Shown here piece after piece: positions 1 to 8,961 of a DNA stretch of 64,000 nt. The position numbers were made by a program, and so were the translations under genes. Each line of letters begins with the position of its first letter. Position 1 is the first letter of the stretch. The stretch is from JAPLDP01 sp964628285 (GTDB taxonomy: Bacteria > Bacteroidota > Bacteroidia > Bacteroidales > JAGONC01), in assembly GCA_964628285.1 (NCBI GenBank), contig CAZVNP010000012.1:3097-67096 (forward strand). Direction: 5' to 3'. Below the pieces are notes generated by a model. The model saw only the letters and a program-made list of their open reading frames with translations. It ran no database searches and was not told where the DNA came from.

Positions 1-1
1 A

Positions 2-472
2 TTTCAGTATATAAACGATTCACTTACAGTTACTTTTAACAACGCATCACTGAACAGTGACTGGTTTTTGTGGGAGTTTGGTGATGGTTCCGGCTCAACG
101 ATAAAAGACCCTGTTCATCACTATGAATTGAGTGATTTTTACCAGGTGGTTCTTGTGGCAGGGAACGGGTGCGGTACCGATACAACCAGGGTTAATCTTC
201 ATGTCAAACCTTCAGGTTACATCCAGGATATTGTTATTTACCCAAATCCTGTGGGGGAAAAACTTACCATAAAGATCATGAACTTTAAAGGCGAAGATCT
301 GCTATTTGAGCTTTATAATTCATTGGGACAAATAATAACTGACTTTTTTATTCATGTTGTAGAAAAGCTGACACTTGAATATCTGGATATGTCCCATTTA
401 CAGCCAGGTTGTTATGACCTCAAAATAATTGGAAGGGATTATATGACGACCAAAAAAGTCATTCACAAATAA
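2..472 (+). CDS. PKD-domain T9SS cargo protein (5' end missing)
   Basis: The reading frame is open from base 2, so the start lies left of the window and only the last 156 residues are seen. The first half contains the end of a PKD-type Ig fold (WEFGDGSGS, then a strand ending in TRVNLHV). The last 75 or so residues form a T9SS type A sorting domain: IYPNPVGEKLTI, then a typical LQPGCYDLKI strand and a basic end. The protein is therefore likely exported by T9SS and anchored at or released from the cell surface. The gene lies 11 bp before the next T9SS gene on the same strand, so the two may share a transcript. Its codons are A/T-rich compared with the genes from 10 kb onward. The role of the missing N-terminal part cannot be judged. 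Confidence 0.8.
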   Translation, partial: FQYINDSLTVTFNNASLNSDWFLWEFGDGSGSTIKDPVHHYELSDFYQVVLVAGNGCGTDTTRVNLHVKPSGYIQDIVIYPNPVGEKLTIKIMNFKGEDLLFELYNSLGQIITDFFIHVVEKLTLEYLDMSHLQPGCYDLKIIGRDYMTTKKVIHK

Positions 473-483
473 AATTTATTAAA

Positions 484-1575
484 ATGAAAAACATACATTT
501 TTCTTCACTTTTCTTACTGATTATACTTTTATATATCAGTGATGTCTCATTATCACAGTCTACATTAATTTTACAACCTGGCGCTGAGGATGGTAAGGAT
601 GCCCACTTATCCAGTTTAAGCCCAAATACAAATGCCGGCGATCGTGATGAGAATACGGCCATGGCTTGGACCAATCAAGGAGTACCTTTTATTTTAAGAG
701 CTGTGATTGAATTTAATTTAACATCTATTCCCCAAGGATCTCTTGTTGAAAGTGCCTATCTTTCTTTATACAACAATCCTGACGCATCGGCCAATAATGG
801 TGAGCATTCCTCCCTGTCTGGTCCTAACACCTGCTGGCTTTTACGCATCACGGAAGAATGGGATGAACATACTGTAACATGGAATAATCAACCTGCCACA
901 ACCTGGTTACACCAGGTTACATTACATAAGGAGATTAGTCCGCACCACGATTATGAAAACATCAATGTTACGCAGCTCATACAGGATATGGTCGATGATC
1001 CCGAAACAGGTCATGGATTCCTATTCCGGCTTATAACAGAACAACTTTACAGATGTATGACTTTTGGCTCAAGCGATTGTGCCGATTCAACACTCCATCC
1101 CAAATTGGTTGTGACTTACTTCCCCGCCTCATCCATCTACTCTTTAAAAGATATAAATGATAACAGGTCTTTTAATGGACAATTCGGAAATAGCTCCTCT
1201 TTTATTAGTAAAATGGTAATGGCAGATCCATATGGTCTTGAAAATGATTTGAATAGTTATCGTCAATATAACAATAAAAAGGTGATTCTGGATGCCGGTA
1301 ATTTGGCATTGATTGCTGATTTGCCTGACAACCAATTTATTTCGGTTTACCCAAATCCTGTCAGGGATAGAATCTATATCAAAATAACTGGCTATCAGAA
1401 AGAATCTATCCATTGCCAATTATTAAATGCCAATGGTCAACTCCTCAGGGAGGCTGAATTACCAGTGAATGATTGTATATCCGAATTGAATGTCACGGAT
1501 CTTCAACGTGGTATCTATTTTCTTTCGATCATAAGTCATGGACATTCGTATATCCGAAAAGTGATACTGTTTTGA
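484..1575 (+). CDS. DNRLRE-domain T9SS cargo protein
   Basis: This 363-residue protein starts with a signal peptide of about 24 residues (hydrophobic core LFLLIILLYI). Residues 26 to about 215 match the DNRLRE family of secreted beta-sandwich modules: an early NxxAGxxDENTA stretch, FNLTSIPQGSLVESAYLSLY, then the conserved WDEHTVTWNNQPA segment. From residue 286 there is a T9SS sorting domain (VYPNPVRDRIYI to LQRGIYFLSI). DNRLRE modules are found in secreted and adhesive proteins of many phyla; no enzyme site is visible. It follows the previous T9SS gene closely. The stretch from about 220 to 280 looks like a linker. Export through Sec and then T9SS is inferred from both ends of the protein; the ligand is unknown. 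Confidence 0.85.
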   Translation: MKNIHFSSLFLLIILLYISDVSLSQSTLILQPGAEDGKDAHLSSLSPNTNAGDRDENTAMAWTNQGVPFILRAVIEFNLTSIPQGSLVESAYLSLYNNPDASANNGEHSSLSGPNTCWLLRITEEWDEHTVTWNNQPATTWLHQVTLHKEISPHHDYENINVTQLIQDMVDDPETGHGFLFRLITEQLYRCMTFGSSDCADSTLHPKLVVTYFPASSIYSLKDINDNRSFNGQFGNSSSFISKMVMADPYGLENDLNSYRQYNNKKVILDAGNLALIADLPDNQFISVYPNPVRDRIYIKITGYQKESIHCQLLNANGQLLREAELPVNDCISELNVTDLQRGIYFLSIISHGHSYIRKVILF

Positions 1576-1619
1576 GCGGGTAGTTTTTTGCATGACGAGG
1601 ACCGGCAGATATCTTATAA

Positions 1620-1721
1620 ATGAGGGAAAAGGCATCACAGCATTATTTTCATCTTGCCGCTCAGGGCCTTACGAAAGAGCAGGCCCGCAAGATCTTTGAA
1701 TATTTCAAAACCCTGCAATAA
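1620..1721 (+). CDS. possible 33-residue small protein
   Basis: A short ORF opens with ATG directly after an in-frame TAA and encodes a basic, helix-prone peptide containing LAAQGLTKEQARKIFEYF. It sits in the 194 bp gap between a plus-strand T9SS gene and the end of the minus-strand ccsBA gene. No clear ribosome binding site is visible. It may be a real small protein, the relic of a larger gene, or chance; I do not recognise it. Confidence 0.25.
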   Translation: MREKASQHYFHLAAQGLTKEQARKIFEYFKTLQ

Positions 1722-1769
1722 GGTTCATTGTTCTTTGCCGCATATCACAATGGCAGTCACTGATAACAA

Positions 1770-4700
1770 TCAGTTCCCGGGTATTCCGGCTTTGTTGATT
1801 TTTCGGTTATTCCAGTAAGCCAAAGCGGAGACCACGGCCACCAAGGCAATGGTATAATACACAAAAACGGGAACGGGTGCAGGCTCACCACTGGCATAGG
1901 AGTGAAGACCGGAAAGATAATAGTTGACGCCGAAGTATGTCATCAGCACCGAGCTGAAACCCAGCAGAGCGGCAAAATTGAATGCGAACCTTCCCTTCAG
2001 GCCGGGGATCAGCCGCAGATGTGTGATAAACGCATAGACCAGGACCGTTATCAGTGCCCACGTTTCTTTCGGATCCCAGCCCCAGTATCTTCCCCATGAC
2101 TCATTAGCCCACACGGCACCCAGGAAAGTCCCTATGGTGACCAGTATCAAACCAATGATGAGGTTGATCTCATTGATGTTGGTGAGCTCCTCAATGGTCA
2201 TCCTCATCCTGTCACTGTTCTTTTCATTTTGAAAGATCATTAGTACCAGGTTTATAAAGCCGAGCAGGGCACCGATGGCAAGGAAGCTGTAACTGGCCGT
2301 GATCACGGCCACATGGATCACCAGCCAGAATGATTTCAATACGGGTACCAGGTTGGTGATCTCAGGATCCATCCAGCTCATGTCGGCGACCATCAGTGTC
2401 AACGAGGCCAGGAGGGCAGTGACAGCCAGCGTCATCCTGGATTGCCCGGCAAATATGAGGCCCGAAAGAACGATGCCCCAGGAGATGTAAATCATGGTTT
2501 CATAACCGTCACTCCAAGGTGCATGTCCCGATATGTACCAGCGGAGTGCCAGCCCTATCGTTTGAAAGATAAAGGCAATGACAATCAGCGGCGTAAGTAT
2601 ATTTATCGTCACTTTTAACCGCCCCTTGCGACCCAGAATGTTAATGAACAACAGGATAAGTAACAGGAATCCGAGCAGGCCGTAAACCGGGAAAAGGCGC
2701 TTGAAAATATTAACCCGGTTATAAAAGATCTCTGCGTTGATCCTGGTTTGGGAGGGCATCACCACCCGTCCGTATTTCTGCTGGAAAAGTTGTATATACT
2801 TGAGATTCTGATCTGCCGTCTCCCATTTTCCTGATTTGATGGCCTCATCGACAGAGGCGTAATAGAATGGCAGTATGTTCTTCACAAAGTTCACTTCGGT
2901 GGTGTCGAAATTTTTTTCGGCGTCGATATCAGAATACCAGGCGTTGTTCAAATCACCGGGTTTGGGGAATATCTTCAGGATGGAGCCCGAGTAGACCATG
3001 TAACAGATGTTCAGCCGCTCATCCACTTTAATGATATCCTTATCGAAAGCTGTCCGTGAGGCCGGTTTTTTATTGTAGGCTTCATCCACGTACCCTGCAA
3101 TCTTGTAACGTCCCTGGTGTTGTAAATCGAAAAAGTCATTGAAAGAGGCATATTTACTTTCCACCCCGATGAGCTTGCGCAATACAGGATCAGAGACCCT
3201 GATCATGGGGACCTTCTGCCATATCGTCACGTCGGTGACCATGCCCAGGATGACCTGGTCAGGATTCAGCCCGAACAGGGCATCTTTGCGGCTGACTTTG
3301 TGCAGGATCTCCGATGACAGTGTGTTGACGGGTTTGATGCGGCCCTCCTGATCCTGGACAAGCAACTCACCAAAGGCTTTCGCATGATCCTTATCCACGG
3401 ATTGCTGCAGGGCTGTCTGAACGGCCTCCTGTGCCGGGGCCCGGGATGAGAAACCGCATAGTAAAATAAACACCAGCACGGCAACGACACCGGCACTTTT
3501 TTTTCGGATGACGGAAGTCTTCCTGATGAGATCCCTGAAACGGCTCTTGCGTGTGAAAAGGTTGAGGATAAGACCGAGGGTGAGAAAAAAGTAACCGGCA
3601 TAACTGACCAATGTCCCCCAGAAATCATGGTTGACCGACAGGATGGTGCCTTTTTCATCCTTGTCGTACGACGATTGGTAAAACCGGTATCCTTCGTAAC
3701 TAAGCACATTATTCATATATATCCGGCGATCTTCTTCCAGATTGATCCGCGGATCGATGAGTGTTACTTCACTTTCGAATGAGGAAGGACTCATCGAACC
3801 GGGGTAACGTTCCAGCTTGAAATCACGCAGCCTGAGCGAGAAAGGGAGCCGGATGAACCGGGGGCCGTAAGCGACGGTGAAGGTGACTCCCCCGATGTTC
3901 GTCGAAACAGGTTCCGGCGGTGTATCCTCAGGCTCAAAAACGTCGATTTCTTTGGTGATACCCTGGTATTGAAGGTTCATCACGACAGCATTCCTGAGAT
4001 TATGCTCCATATCGGAAGGAGCCTGTACCAGTTTGATTTTTCTTTTGGCATATAGTGCCCTGACGACAAAACTCATCCCATTTAGTGAATATAATGAGCG
4101 GGCCTGCAGGGGATGCTGTACGCCAGGGGCTAATGTATCCACGGTTCCGTGGACCATTGTCATTGCAATGACAGGTGCCGGAGCAATAAAGGTGAAAAGG
4201 CTGTCATGGTATTGAAATTCAATCAGGGAGGTGTCGTTCTGCAACCGGTTAAATCCGATCCAGTAATTTCCGAGAGGGATACTGTCGCCGGGCTGTATGA
4301 AGTATGTCCTGCGGCGCGCTGAATCGACGGTAATGAGTGAGATGACCGGTCCGCCGTCGGGATCCTCAACCGCACTGTGTCCGGCATTCGGGATATAGTT
4401 GACCACCTCCAACCGGCACCTTTTCGATCCAAAAGGGATCTGCTCTGAGACAGAATGGTATAAGGAACGGTGGAAGTTCACTTTTTTATCCTGATGATAC
4501 ATATCCTGTCCGTCACGGATGGTTACCTGAAGGTAATTGATAGTACCTATGGCATGGTTGGAGGTCTCACCTTCACGGATGCTCATGGTGCCTTCATAGC
4601 CGAAGAAGCGTGTGATGGCACCGCCGGCCAGTATCAACACAAATGCGAGGTGTGAGACCAGCACCAGCCATTTCTTTCTCTGGATCAGCTTATAACGTAC

Positions 4701-4895
4701 CACATTGCCGGTGAGGCTGACAGCCAGCACAAAAAGGAGCACCTCAAGCCAGACGGATTTATATACCAGCGCGTTGGCAAAAGCTGTCCCATAGTCATTT
4801 TCAATGAATGTCGCCACAGCTATCGAAACGGCAAACACCAACAGCAGGGATACGGCAAACTGTATGGAGAAGAAAAAATCGGTGATTTTTTTCAT
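1770..4895 (-). CDS. ccsBA: cytochrome c synthetase ResB-CcsA fusion (CcsBA)
   Basis: This 1041-residue membrane protein carries both parts of system II cytochrome c maturation. It takes haem across the inner membrane and attaches it to CXXCH motifs of exported cytochromes. The N-terminal 450 residues are ResB-like: membrane spans near the start (FAVSLLLVFAVSIAVATFIEN) and near residues 75-95, a large periplasmic part, and a span near residue 430. The C-terminal third is CcsA-like, with many spans and the haem-handling WWD motif WGWDPKETW at residues 938-946, flanked by conserved His residues (WLVIHVAV, SGLHSYA). The fused form is known from Bacteroidota and Epsilonproteobacteria. No cytochrome gene is adjacent. 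A TAACTTTG -7 box lies 35 bp upstream. Confidence 0.95.
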   Translation of the reverse strand: MKKITDFFFSIQFAVSLLLVFAVSIAVATFIENDYGTAFANALVYKSVWLEVLLFVLAVSLTGNVVRYKLIQRKKWLVLVSHLAFVLILAGGAITRFFGYEGTMSIREGETSNHAIGTINYLQVTIRDGQDMYHQDKKVNFHRSLYHSVSEQIPFGSKRCRLEVVNYIPNAGHSAVEDPDGGPVISLITVDSARRRTYFIQPGDSIPLGNYWIGFNRLQNDTSLIEFQYHDSLFTFIAPAPVIAMTMVHGTVDTLAPGVQHPLQARSLYSLNGMSFVVRALYAKRKIKLVQAPSDMEHNLRNAVVMNLQYQGITKEIDVFEPEDTPPEPVSTNIGGVTFTVAYGPRFIRLPFSLRLRDFKLERYPGSMSPSSFESEVTLIDPRINLEEDRRIYMNNVLSYEGYRFYQSSYDKDEKGTILSVNHDFWGTLVSYAGYFFLTLGLILNLFTRKSRFRDLIRKTSVIRKKSAGVVAVLVFILLCGFSSRAPAQEAVQTALQQSVDKDHAKAFGELLVQDQEGRIKPVNTLSSEILHKVSRKDALFGLNPDQVILGMVTDVTIWQKVPMIRVSDPVLRKLIGVESKYASFNDFFDLQHQGRYKIAGYVDEAYNKKPASRTAFDKDIIKVDERLNICYMVYSGSILKIFPKPGDLNNAWYSDIDAEKNFDTTEVNFVKNILPFYYASVDEAIKSGKWETADQNLKYIQLFQQKYGRVVMPSQTRINAEIFYNRVNIFKRLFPVYGLLGFLLLILLFINILGRKGRLKVTINILTPLIVIAFIFQTIGLALRWYISGHAPWSDGYETMIYISWGIVLSGLIFAGQSRMTLAVTALLASLTLMVADMSWMDPEITNLVPVLKSFWLVIHVAVITASYSFLAIGALLGFINLVLMIFQNEKNSDRMRMTIEELTNINEINLIIGLILVTIGTFLGAVWANESWGRYWGWDPKETWALITVLVYAFITHLRLIPGLKGRFAFNFAALLGFSSVLMTYFGVNYYLSGLHSYASGEPAPVPVFVYYTIALVAVVSALAYWNNRKINKAGIPGN

Positions 4896-4929
4896 CGGAA
4901 ATTTTTTAGGAAATGGAGAAATGAGCGGG

Positions 4930-4937
4930 CAAAGTTA
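4930..4937 (-). promoter_or_regulatory. -7 promoter box of ccsBA
   Basis: On the minus strand this reads TAACTTTG, a full match to the Bacteroidota TAnnTTTG box. It lies 35 bp before the ccsBA start codon and in the gap after the TPM gene. No clear -33 TTG is seen at the usual distance. Confidence 0.5.
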
Positions 4938-4956
4938 AAAATATTTACATCTTTTT

Positions 4957-5769
4957 TCACCAGCTTCCGCCGGCGCCACCACCTCCAAATGATCCTCCCC
5001 CGAAGCCGCCGAAGCCCCCGCCGCCTCCACTGAAGCCTCCAAAGCCACCGCCGGAGGTGAACTTATCCCAGCTGCCATGATGACTCTGGCTTTGTCCCAT
5101 GCCGCCAAGCAGAAACAGCGTTGTCCAGAAGGGAAGGCTTTTACCGACATGATGCGAGGATTGTGTGCGGCTGGCACGCATAAGGAATAAGACCAGAACA
5201 ATAACCATGATCGGGATAAAGGGAACTATCGGTGAGCCGGATGTCTTTTTGCGGTATTGCGCAGCCGTGAATTCTTTCGTTGCCAGCCCCATAATGACGG
5301 TGGTCCCTTTATCGAGGCCATTAAAATAATGGTCCTCTTTGAATGCCGGTATCATCTCATACTGAATGATCCTTTCACATATGGCATCCGGTATGGCGGC
5401 CTCGAGGCCGTAACCGGTGGCAATGAAAACCCTGCCCTGTGATGGACCCTTCTTCGGCTTGACAAGAATGACCACACCATTGTCAAATCCTTTCCGGCCA
5501 ACACCCCATTGTTGTCCAATCTCATATGCCAGAGATGATATATCGTATCCATAAAGCGAATCGACAATAATCACGGCGATCTGTGTCGAGGTGGTGTCAT
5601 CGAAGCTCACCAGCCTGCGCTCGAGGGCATTTCTCTCATCAGGTTTGAGCAAACCTGCCAGATCATTGACCAGGTGTGGGGGAGAGGGTCGTTCCGGTAT
5701 CTCCTGGCTTGAGGCGACATGGACAAATAATAACAGGATAACGAAGAAAAAGGTAAATAGGGGATGCAT
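4957..5769 (-). CDS. TPM-domain membrane protein with Gly-rich tail (YgcG-like)
   Basis: With the start at 5769 the product has 270 residues and begins with a clear signal peptide (MHPLFTFFFVILLLFVHVASSQ). An ATG at 5841 would add 24 residues before it, which is less natural. A TPM (Psb32/YgcG) domain follows: LVNDLAGLLKPDERNALERRL, then TQIAVIIVDS, GFDNGVVILVKP and IATGYGLEAAIPD. After a membrane span (FIPIMVIVLVLFLM) the tail is almost only Gly, Phe, Ser and Trp, ending in GGSW. TPM domains are linked to membrane protein upkeep and photosystem repair; the bacterial role is poorly known. It is the last gene of a lemA-TPM-TPM cluster, an arrangement common in bacteria, which suggests a shared membrane function. 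Confidence 0.85.
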   Translation of the reverse strand: MHPLFTFFFVILLLFVHVASSQEIPERPSPPHLVNDLAGLLKPDERNALERRLVSFDDTTSTQIAVIIVDSLYGYDISSLAYEIGQQWGVGRKGFDNGVVILVKPKKGPSQGRVFIATGYGLEAAIPDAICERIIQYEMIPAFKEDHYFNGLDKGTTVIMGLATKEFTAAQYRKKTSGSPIVPFIPIMVIVLVLFLMRASRTQSSHHVGKSLPFWTTLFLLGGMGQSQSHHGSWDKFTSGGGFGGFSGGGGGFGGFGGGSFGGGGAGGSW

Positions 5770-5863
5770 TTTTCTCGGGTACCACGAAGGATGTGCACCC
5801 GTATAAAAAATTATATCGTGTTTGCTTACAGGATTAGGCATGGATAATTTTTATTTCTGGTGA

Positions 5864-6310
5864 TTATTCTTTTCCAAACGACAGGTCATCAGGAAGTTCA
5901 TTGACATCGTCCCGGTGGTAAGGAAAAAAAGTTTTAAGCTGTTCACCTGCCATCATGATACCTTTTATTATACCCCCGGCATAGTCACTTTTTTTAAAAT
6001 GCTCCTGCATCTCTTCTTTAATCTGATCCCAGAAACCGGGAGGTACCAGCTTATTTATTCCGGAGTCACCGATAATGGCAAATTTATGATCCCTGACAGC
6101 CAGGTAAAACAACACGCCGTTTCTTACCCGGGTTTTCTGCATGCCCAGTTTTCCGAATAAATATGCCGCCCGGTCGAGGACATCACCATAACAGTCGTTC
6201 TCCAGATGAACACGTATCTCACCGGAGGTCTTATGTTCAGCCTTGCCGATGGCTTCGGTGATGGCCTGCTGCTCTTTTTTTGTGAAGAAATTTCGTGCGT
6301 TGGTGCCCAT
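5864..6310 (-). CDS. TPM-domain protein
   Basis: The 148-residue product is a stand-alone TPM domain without signal peptide or membrane span: FFTKKEQQAITEAIGKAEH at the start, then TSGEIRVHLE, VRNGVLFYLAVRDHKFAIIGD and a C-terminal helix (YAGGIIKGIMMAGEQLKTFF). It is likely cytoplasmic or attached to the membrane through its neighbours. Its ATG directly follows the lemA stop codon with no spacing, so translation is probably coupled. The YgcG-like gene follows downstream. A phosphatase label exists for part of the family, but no tested activity can be read from this sequence. Confidence 0.85.
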   Translation of the reverse strand: MGTNARNFFTKKEQQAITEAIGKAEHKTSGEIRVHLENDCYGDVLDRAAYLFGKLGMQKTRVRNGVLFYLAVRDHKFAIIGDSGINKLVPPGFWDQIKEEMQEHFKKSDYAGGIIKGIMMAGEQLKTFFPYHRDDVNELPDDLSFGKE

Positions 6311-6928
6311 TTAAAATTCCACTTTTGGGGGTTCCTCGGCACCCGGTTTTGATTCAAAGTAAGCTTTTCTTTCAAACCCGAACATGCCGGCAAAAAGATT
6401 TCTCGGGAATTTTCTGATGGCCGTGTTATAGCCCTGCGCCACTTCGTTGAATTTCCGCCTTTCCACCGTTATTCTGTTTTCAGTGCCTTCGAGCTGTGCC
6501 TGCAATTCAAGAAAATTCTGATTGGCTTTCAGTTCGGGATAGCGTTCCACCACTACCATTAACCGTGAGAGGGCGGAACCCAGGTTGTCCTGGATCTGCT
6601 GGAATTGCTCCAGCGACTGGCTGTTGAGGTTTTGCGGTGTGATGTTGACAGATGTGGCCTTAGCACGGGCTTCAATAACGTCGGTCAGGGTCTTCTGCTC
6701 AAAGTTGGCATAGCCTTTCACCGTGTTCACAAGATTCGGGATAAGATCGGCACGCCGCTGATAAACGTTTTCGACCTGAGACCATTGCGAATTAACCGCT
6801 TCTTCGCGTTTCACCATACCGTTATACAGAGCCGAAACATAAGCCACGACGAGCAGGACAATGAGAAAAACGGCTATGATAACACCCCATCTGCGATAGG
6901 ACCTTGTTTTATTTTGATTTTCATCCAT
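6311..6928 (-). CDS. lemA: LemA family protein
   Basis: The 205-residue product has the LemA layout: a short basic N-terminus, one membrane anchor (VIIAVFLIVLLVVAYVSALYN), then a long helical domain with the family motifs VNSQWSQVENVYQRRADLIPN, LVNTVKGYANFE and FNEVAQGYNTAIRKFP. LemA proteins are inner-membrane proteins with a large helical domain; their exact function is not settled. It heads the cluster with two TPM-domain genes, a recurring pairing. The gene starts 45 bp after the end of htpG on the same strand, so it may partly depend on read-through from htpG. Confidence 0.92.
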   Translation of the reverse strand: MDENQNKTRSYRRWGVIIAVFLIVLLVVAYVSALYNGMVKREEAVNSQWSQVENVYQRRADLIPNLVNTVKGYANFEQKTLTDVIEARAKATSVNITPQNLNSQSLEQFQQIQDNLGSALSRLMVVVERYPELKANQNFLELQAQLEGTENRITVERRKFNEVAQGYNTAIRKFPRNLFAGMFGFERKAYFESKPGAEEPPKVEF

Positions 6929-6973
6929 GGGATTGGTTTTAATGATAAAAGTGATAATTACCGGTCATGGCGG

Positions 6974-8884
6974 TTACTTCATGATCTCGACACTTCTTTT
7001 AATGAAGTTGGTCAGATCTTCTCCTTTAAGCAGGTTTTGCGATAACAAAGCCAGGTCTGAGAGTTGTTTCACCAGTGCACCCTGCTGCGGTTCATCTTCC
7101 GCAGCCAGCACCTTGCCGATCAGCGGATGATTGATGTTGACGACCATGTTATAGGTTTCCTGGATGTCGGTCATAAAAGGTATGCCGCCGCCTAAACGTG
7201 ACATGTCTTTCATCCTGCGCAGGAACTCGGGTTGGGTGATCATGACCGGGGGATCGCTTTCACTCAGGCTCTCAGTCAGGATATGAAATTTGTCCTTGTC
7301 GATGTATTTTTCGAAAATCTCCCTGAGCTGTTCTTTTTCTTTATCGGAAAGTTTGGAAGGCTGAACATCTTCCTTATCGATCAGTTTATCGAGAATATCG
7401 GCATCCACGCGCGTAAAACGCGAATTCTCCAGTTTAACCTCAAAGGTGTTGATGAAATGATTGTCGAGAGTGCCATCCATCACCAGCACATCGTATCCCC
7501 GTTCCCGGGCATTTTGAATATAACTGTGCTGCTCCAGCGGATCGGTGGCATAAAGCCATATGAGCTTTTTGTTTTTATCGGTCTGAGCCCCTTTGATGTG
7601 CTCCCGGTATTCATCCGGGGTGAAATATTTGCCTTCCGTATTCTTCACGAGCGTAAACTTCTGTCCTCTTTCATAAAACTTCTCATCGGAGATCATCCCA
7701 TAAGAGATGAATAATTTTATGTCTTCCCATTTCTTCTCATATTCCTCCCTGTTATTCTTGAAGATCTCCTCAAGCCGGTCGGCCACTTTTTTTGTGATGT
7801 GATTGGATATCTTTTTCACGTTGGCGTCACTCTGAAGATAGCTTCTCGACACATTCAACGGAATATCGGGTGAATCGATCACGCCGTGCAGGAGCATAAG
7901 AAAGTCGGGCACGATACCTTCCACCGAGTCGGTCACAAATACCTGGTTGCAGTAAAGCTGTATTCTGTCCTTACGGACATCCAGGTAGTTCTTGACTTTG
8001 GGAAAATAAAGTATGCCGGTCAGATTGAACGGATAATCAACATTCAGATGGATATTGAACAAAGGATCATCGAAGAAGTAGGGGTACAGCTCGTGATAGA
8101 ATGATACGTAATCTTCCTCTTTCAGCTCTGTGGGTTTACGCTTCCATAGTGGATTGGTGTTGTTGATGATCCGTGGTTTCTCGACTTCAACGGTTTTTTC
8201 ATGACCCTCCTTGTCTTTCTCACCCGGCACTTTCTCGAACACTTTTTCAGTTCCGAATTGTATGGGCACGGGCAGAAAGCGGCAATATTTTTTTAAAATG
8301 TCAAGCAAACGGTACTCATCCAGAAACTCTTTCGAATCATCCGCCACCTGGACGATGACCTCGGTACCGCGTTCCTTTTTTTCTATGTCGCTGATGGTAT
8401 AATCGGGGCTGCCGTCACATTCCCATTTCACCCCCTTGGTTGAGCTCCCTCTTCTGTAGCTTTTGGTCAGTATTTCAACTTTTTTAGCCACCATAAACGT
8501 TGAATAGAATCCCAGTCCGAAGTGACCAATTAGTGATTTTGCCTCCTCTTCGCTCTTATCTTTGAATTTTTTAAGAAATTCACCGGCGCTGGAGAAGGCG
8601 ATCTGATTGATGTATTTATCAATTTCTTCCGCCGTCATGCCGATGCCTTTATCCGTAACATGGATGGTTTTATTTTTCTTGTCGAGTGTGACCATGATGG
8701 TCAGGTCGCCCAGCTCATCTTTATATTTACCCAAGGAAACCAGGGTTTTAAGCTTGGATGTGGCATCTACCGCGTTGGAGATCAGCTCTCTCAGAAAGAT
8801 TTCATGGTCGGAATAAAGAAACTTCTTGATGATAGGGAAGATGTTTTCGGTTTTAACATCTATTTTACCTTGCTGAACAGTCAT
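6974..8884 (-). CDS. htpG: HSP90 molecular chaperone HtpG
   Basis: The start is placed at 8884 (MTVQQGKIDVKTENIF), which gives 636 residues, the normal HtpG size; an ATG 39 bp earlier would add an untypical leader. The GHKL ATP-binding domain is clear: FLRELISNAVDA with the catalytic Glu and Asn, DKGIGMT (G-motif), and IGHFGLGFYSTFMVA (lid). The middle domain shows GILYFPK and the conserved LNVSRSYLQ arginine segment, followed by the dimer domain. HtpG is a cytosolic ATP-driven chaperone that helps remodel client proteins with DnaK. An expected C-terminal MEEVD is absent, as in bacteria. No heat-shock operator was recognised upstream. Confidence 0.97.
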   Translation of the reverse strand: MTVQQGKIDVKTENIFPIIKKFLYSDHEIFLRELISNAVDATSKLKTLVSLGKYKDELGDLTIMVTLDKKNKTIHVTDKGIGMTAEEIDKYINQIAFSSAGEFLKKFKDKSEEEAKSLIGHFGLGFYSTFMVAKKVEILTKSYRRGSSTKGVKWECDGSPDYTISDIEKKERGTEVIVQVADDSKEFLDEYRLLDILKKYCRFLPVPIQFGTEKVFEKVPGEKDKEGHEKTVEVEKPRIINNTNPLWKRKPTELKEEDYVSFYHELYPYFFDDPLFNIHLNVDYPFNLTGILYFPKVKNYLDVRKDRIQLYCNQVFVTDSVEGIVPDFLMLLHGVIDSPDIPLNVSRSYLQSDANVKKISNHITKKVADRLEEIFKNNREEYEKKWEDIKLFISYGMISDEKFYERGQKFTLVKNTEGKYFTPDEYREHIKGAQTDKNKKLIWLYATDPLEQHSYIQNARERGYDVLVMDGTLDNHFINTFEVKLENSRFTRVDADILDKLIDKEDVQPSKLSDKEKEQLREIFEKYIDKDKFHILTESLSESDPPVMITQPEFLRRMKDMSRLGGGIPFMTDIQETYNMVVNINHPLIGKVLAAEDEPQQGALVKQLSDLALLSQNLLKGEDLTNFIKRSVEIMK

Positions 8885-8961
8885 GGGTTTTATTTTTATC
8901 AGATTAACGGCGGCGTTTTGCAAAGGCTATGCCAGAAGGGTTTGGGTGACAAAATGTCGGG

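Noticed and set aside
3266..3709. 147-residue ORF inside ccsBA
   Set aside because: It lies in another frame of a clear gene and has no motif or start signal.
5770..5841. 24-residue N-terminal extension of the YgcG-like protein
   Set aside because: It would place polar residues in front of a complete signal peptide.
8885..8923. 13-residue extension of HtpG
   Set aside because: Not part of the family's N-terminus, which begins close to the MTVQQGKIDVKTENIF start.
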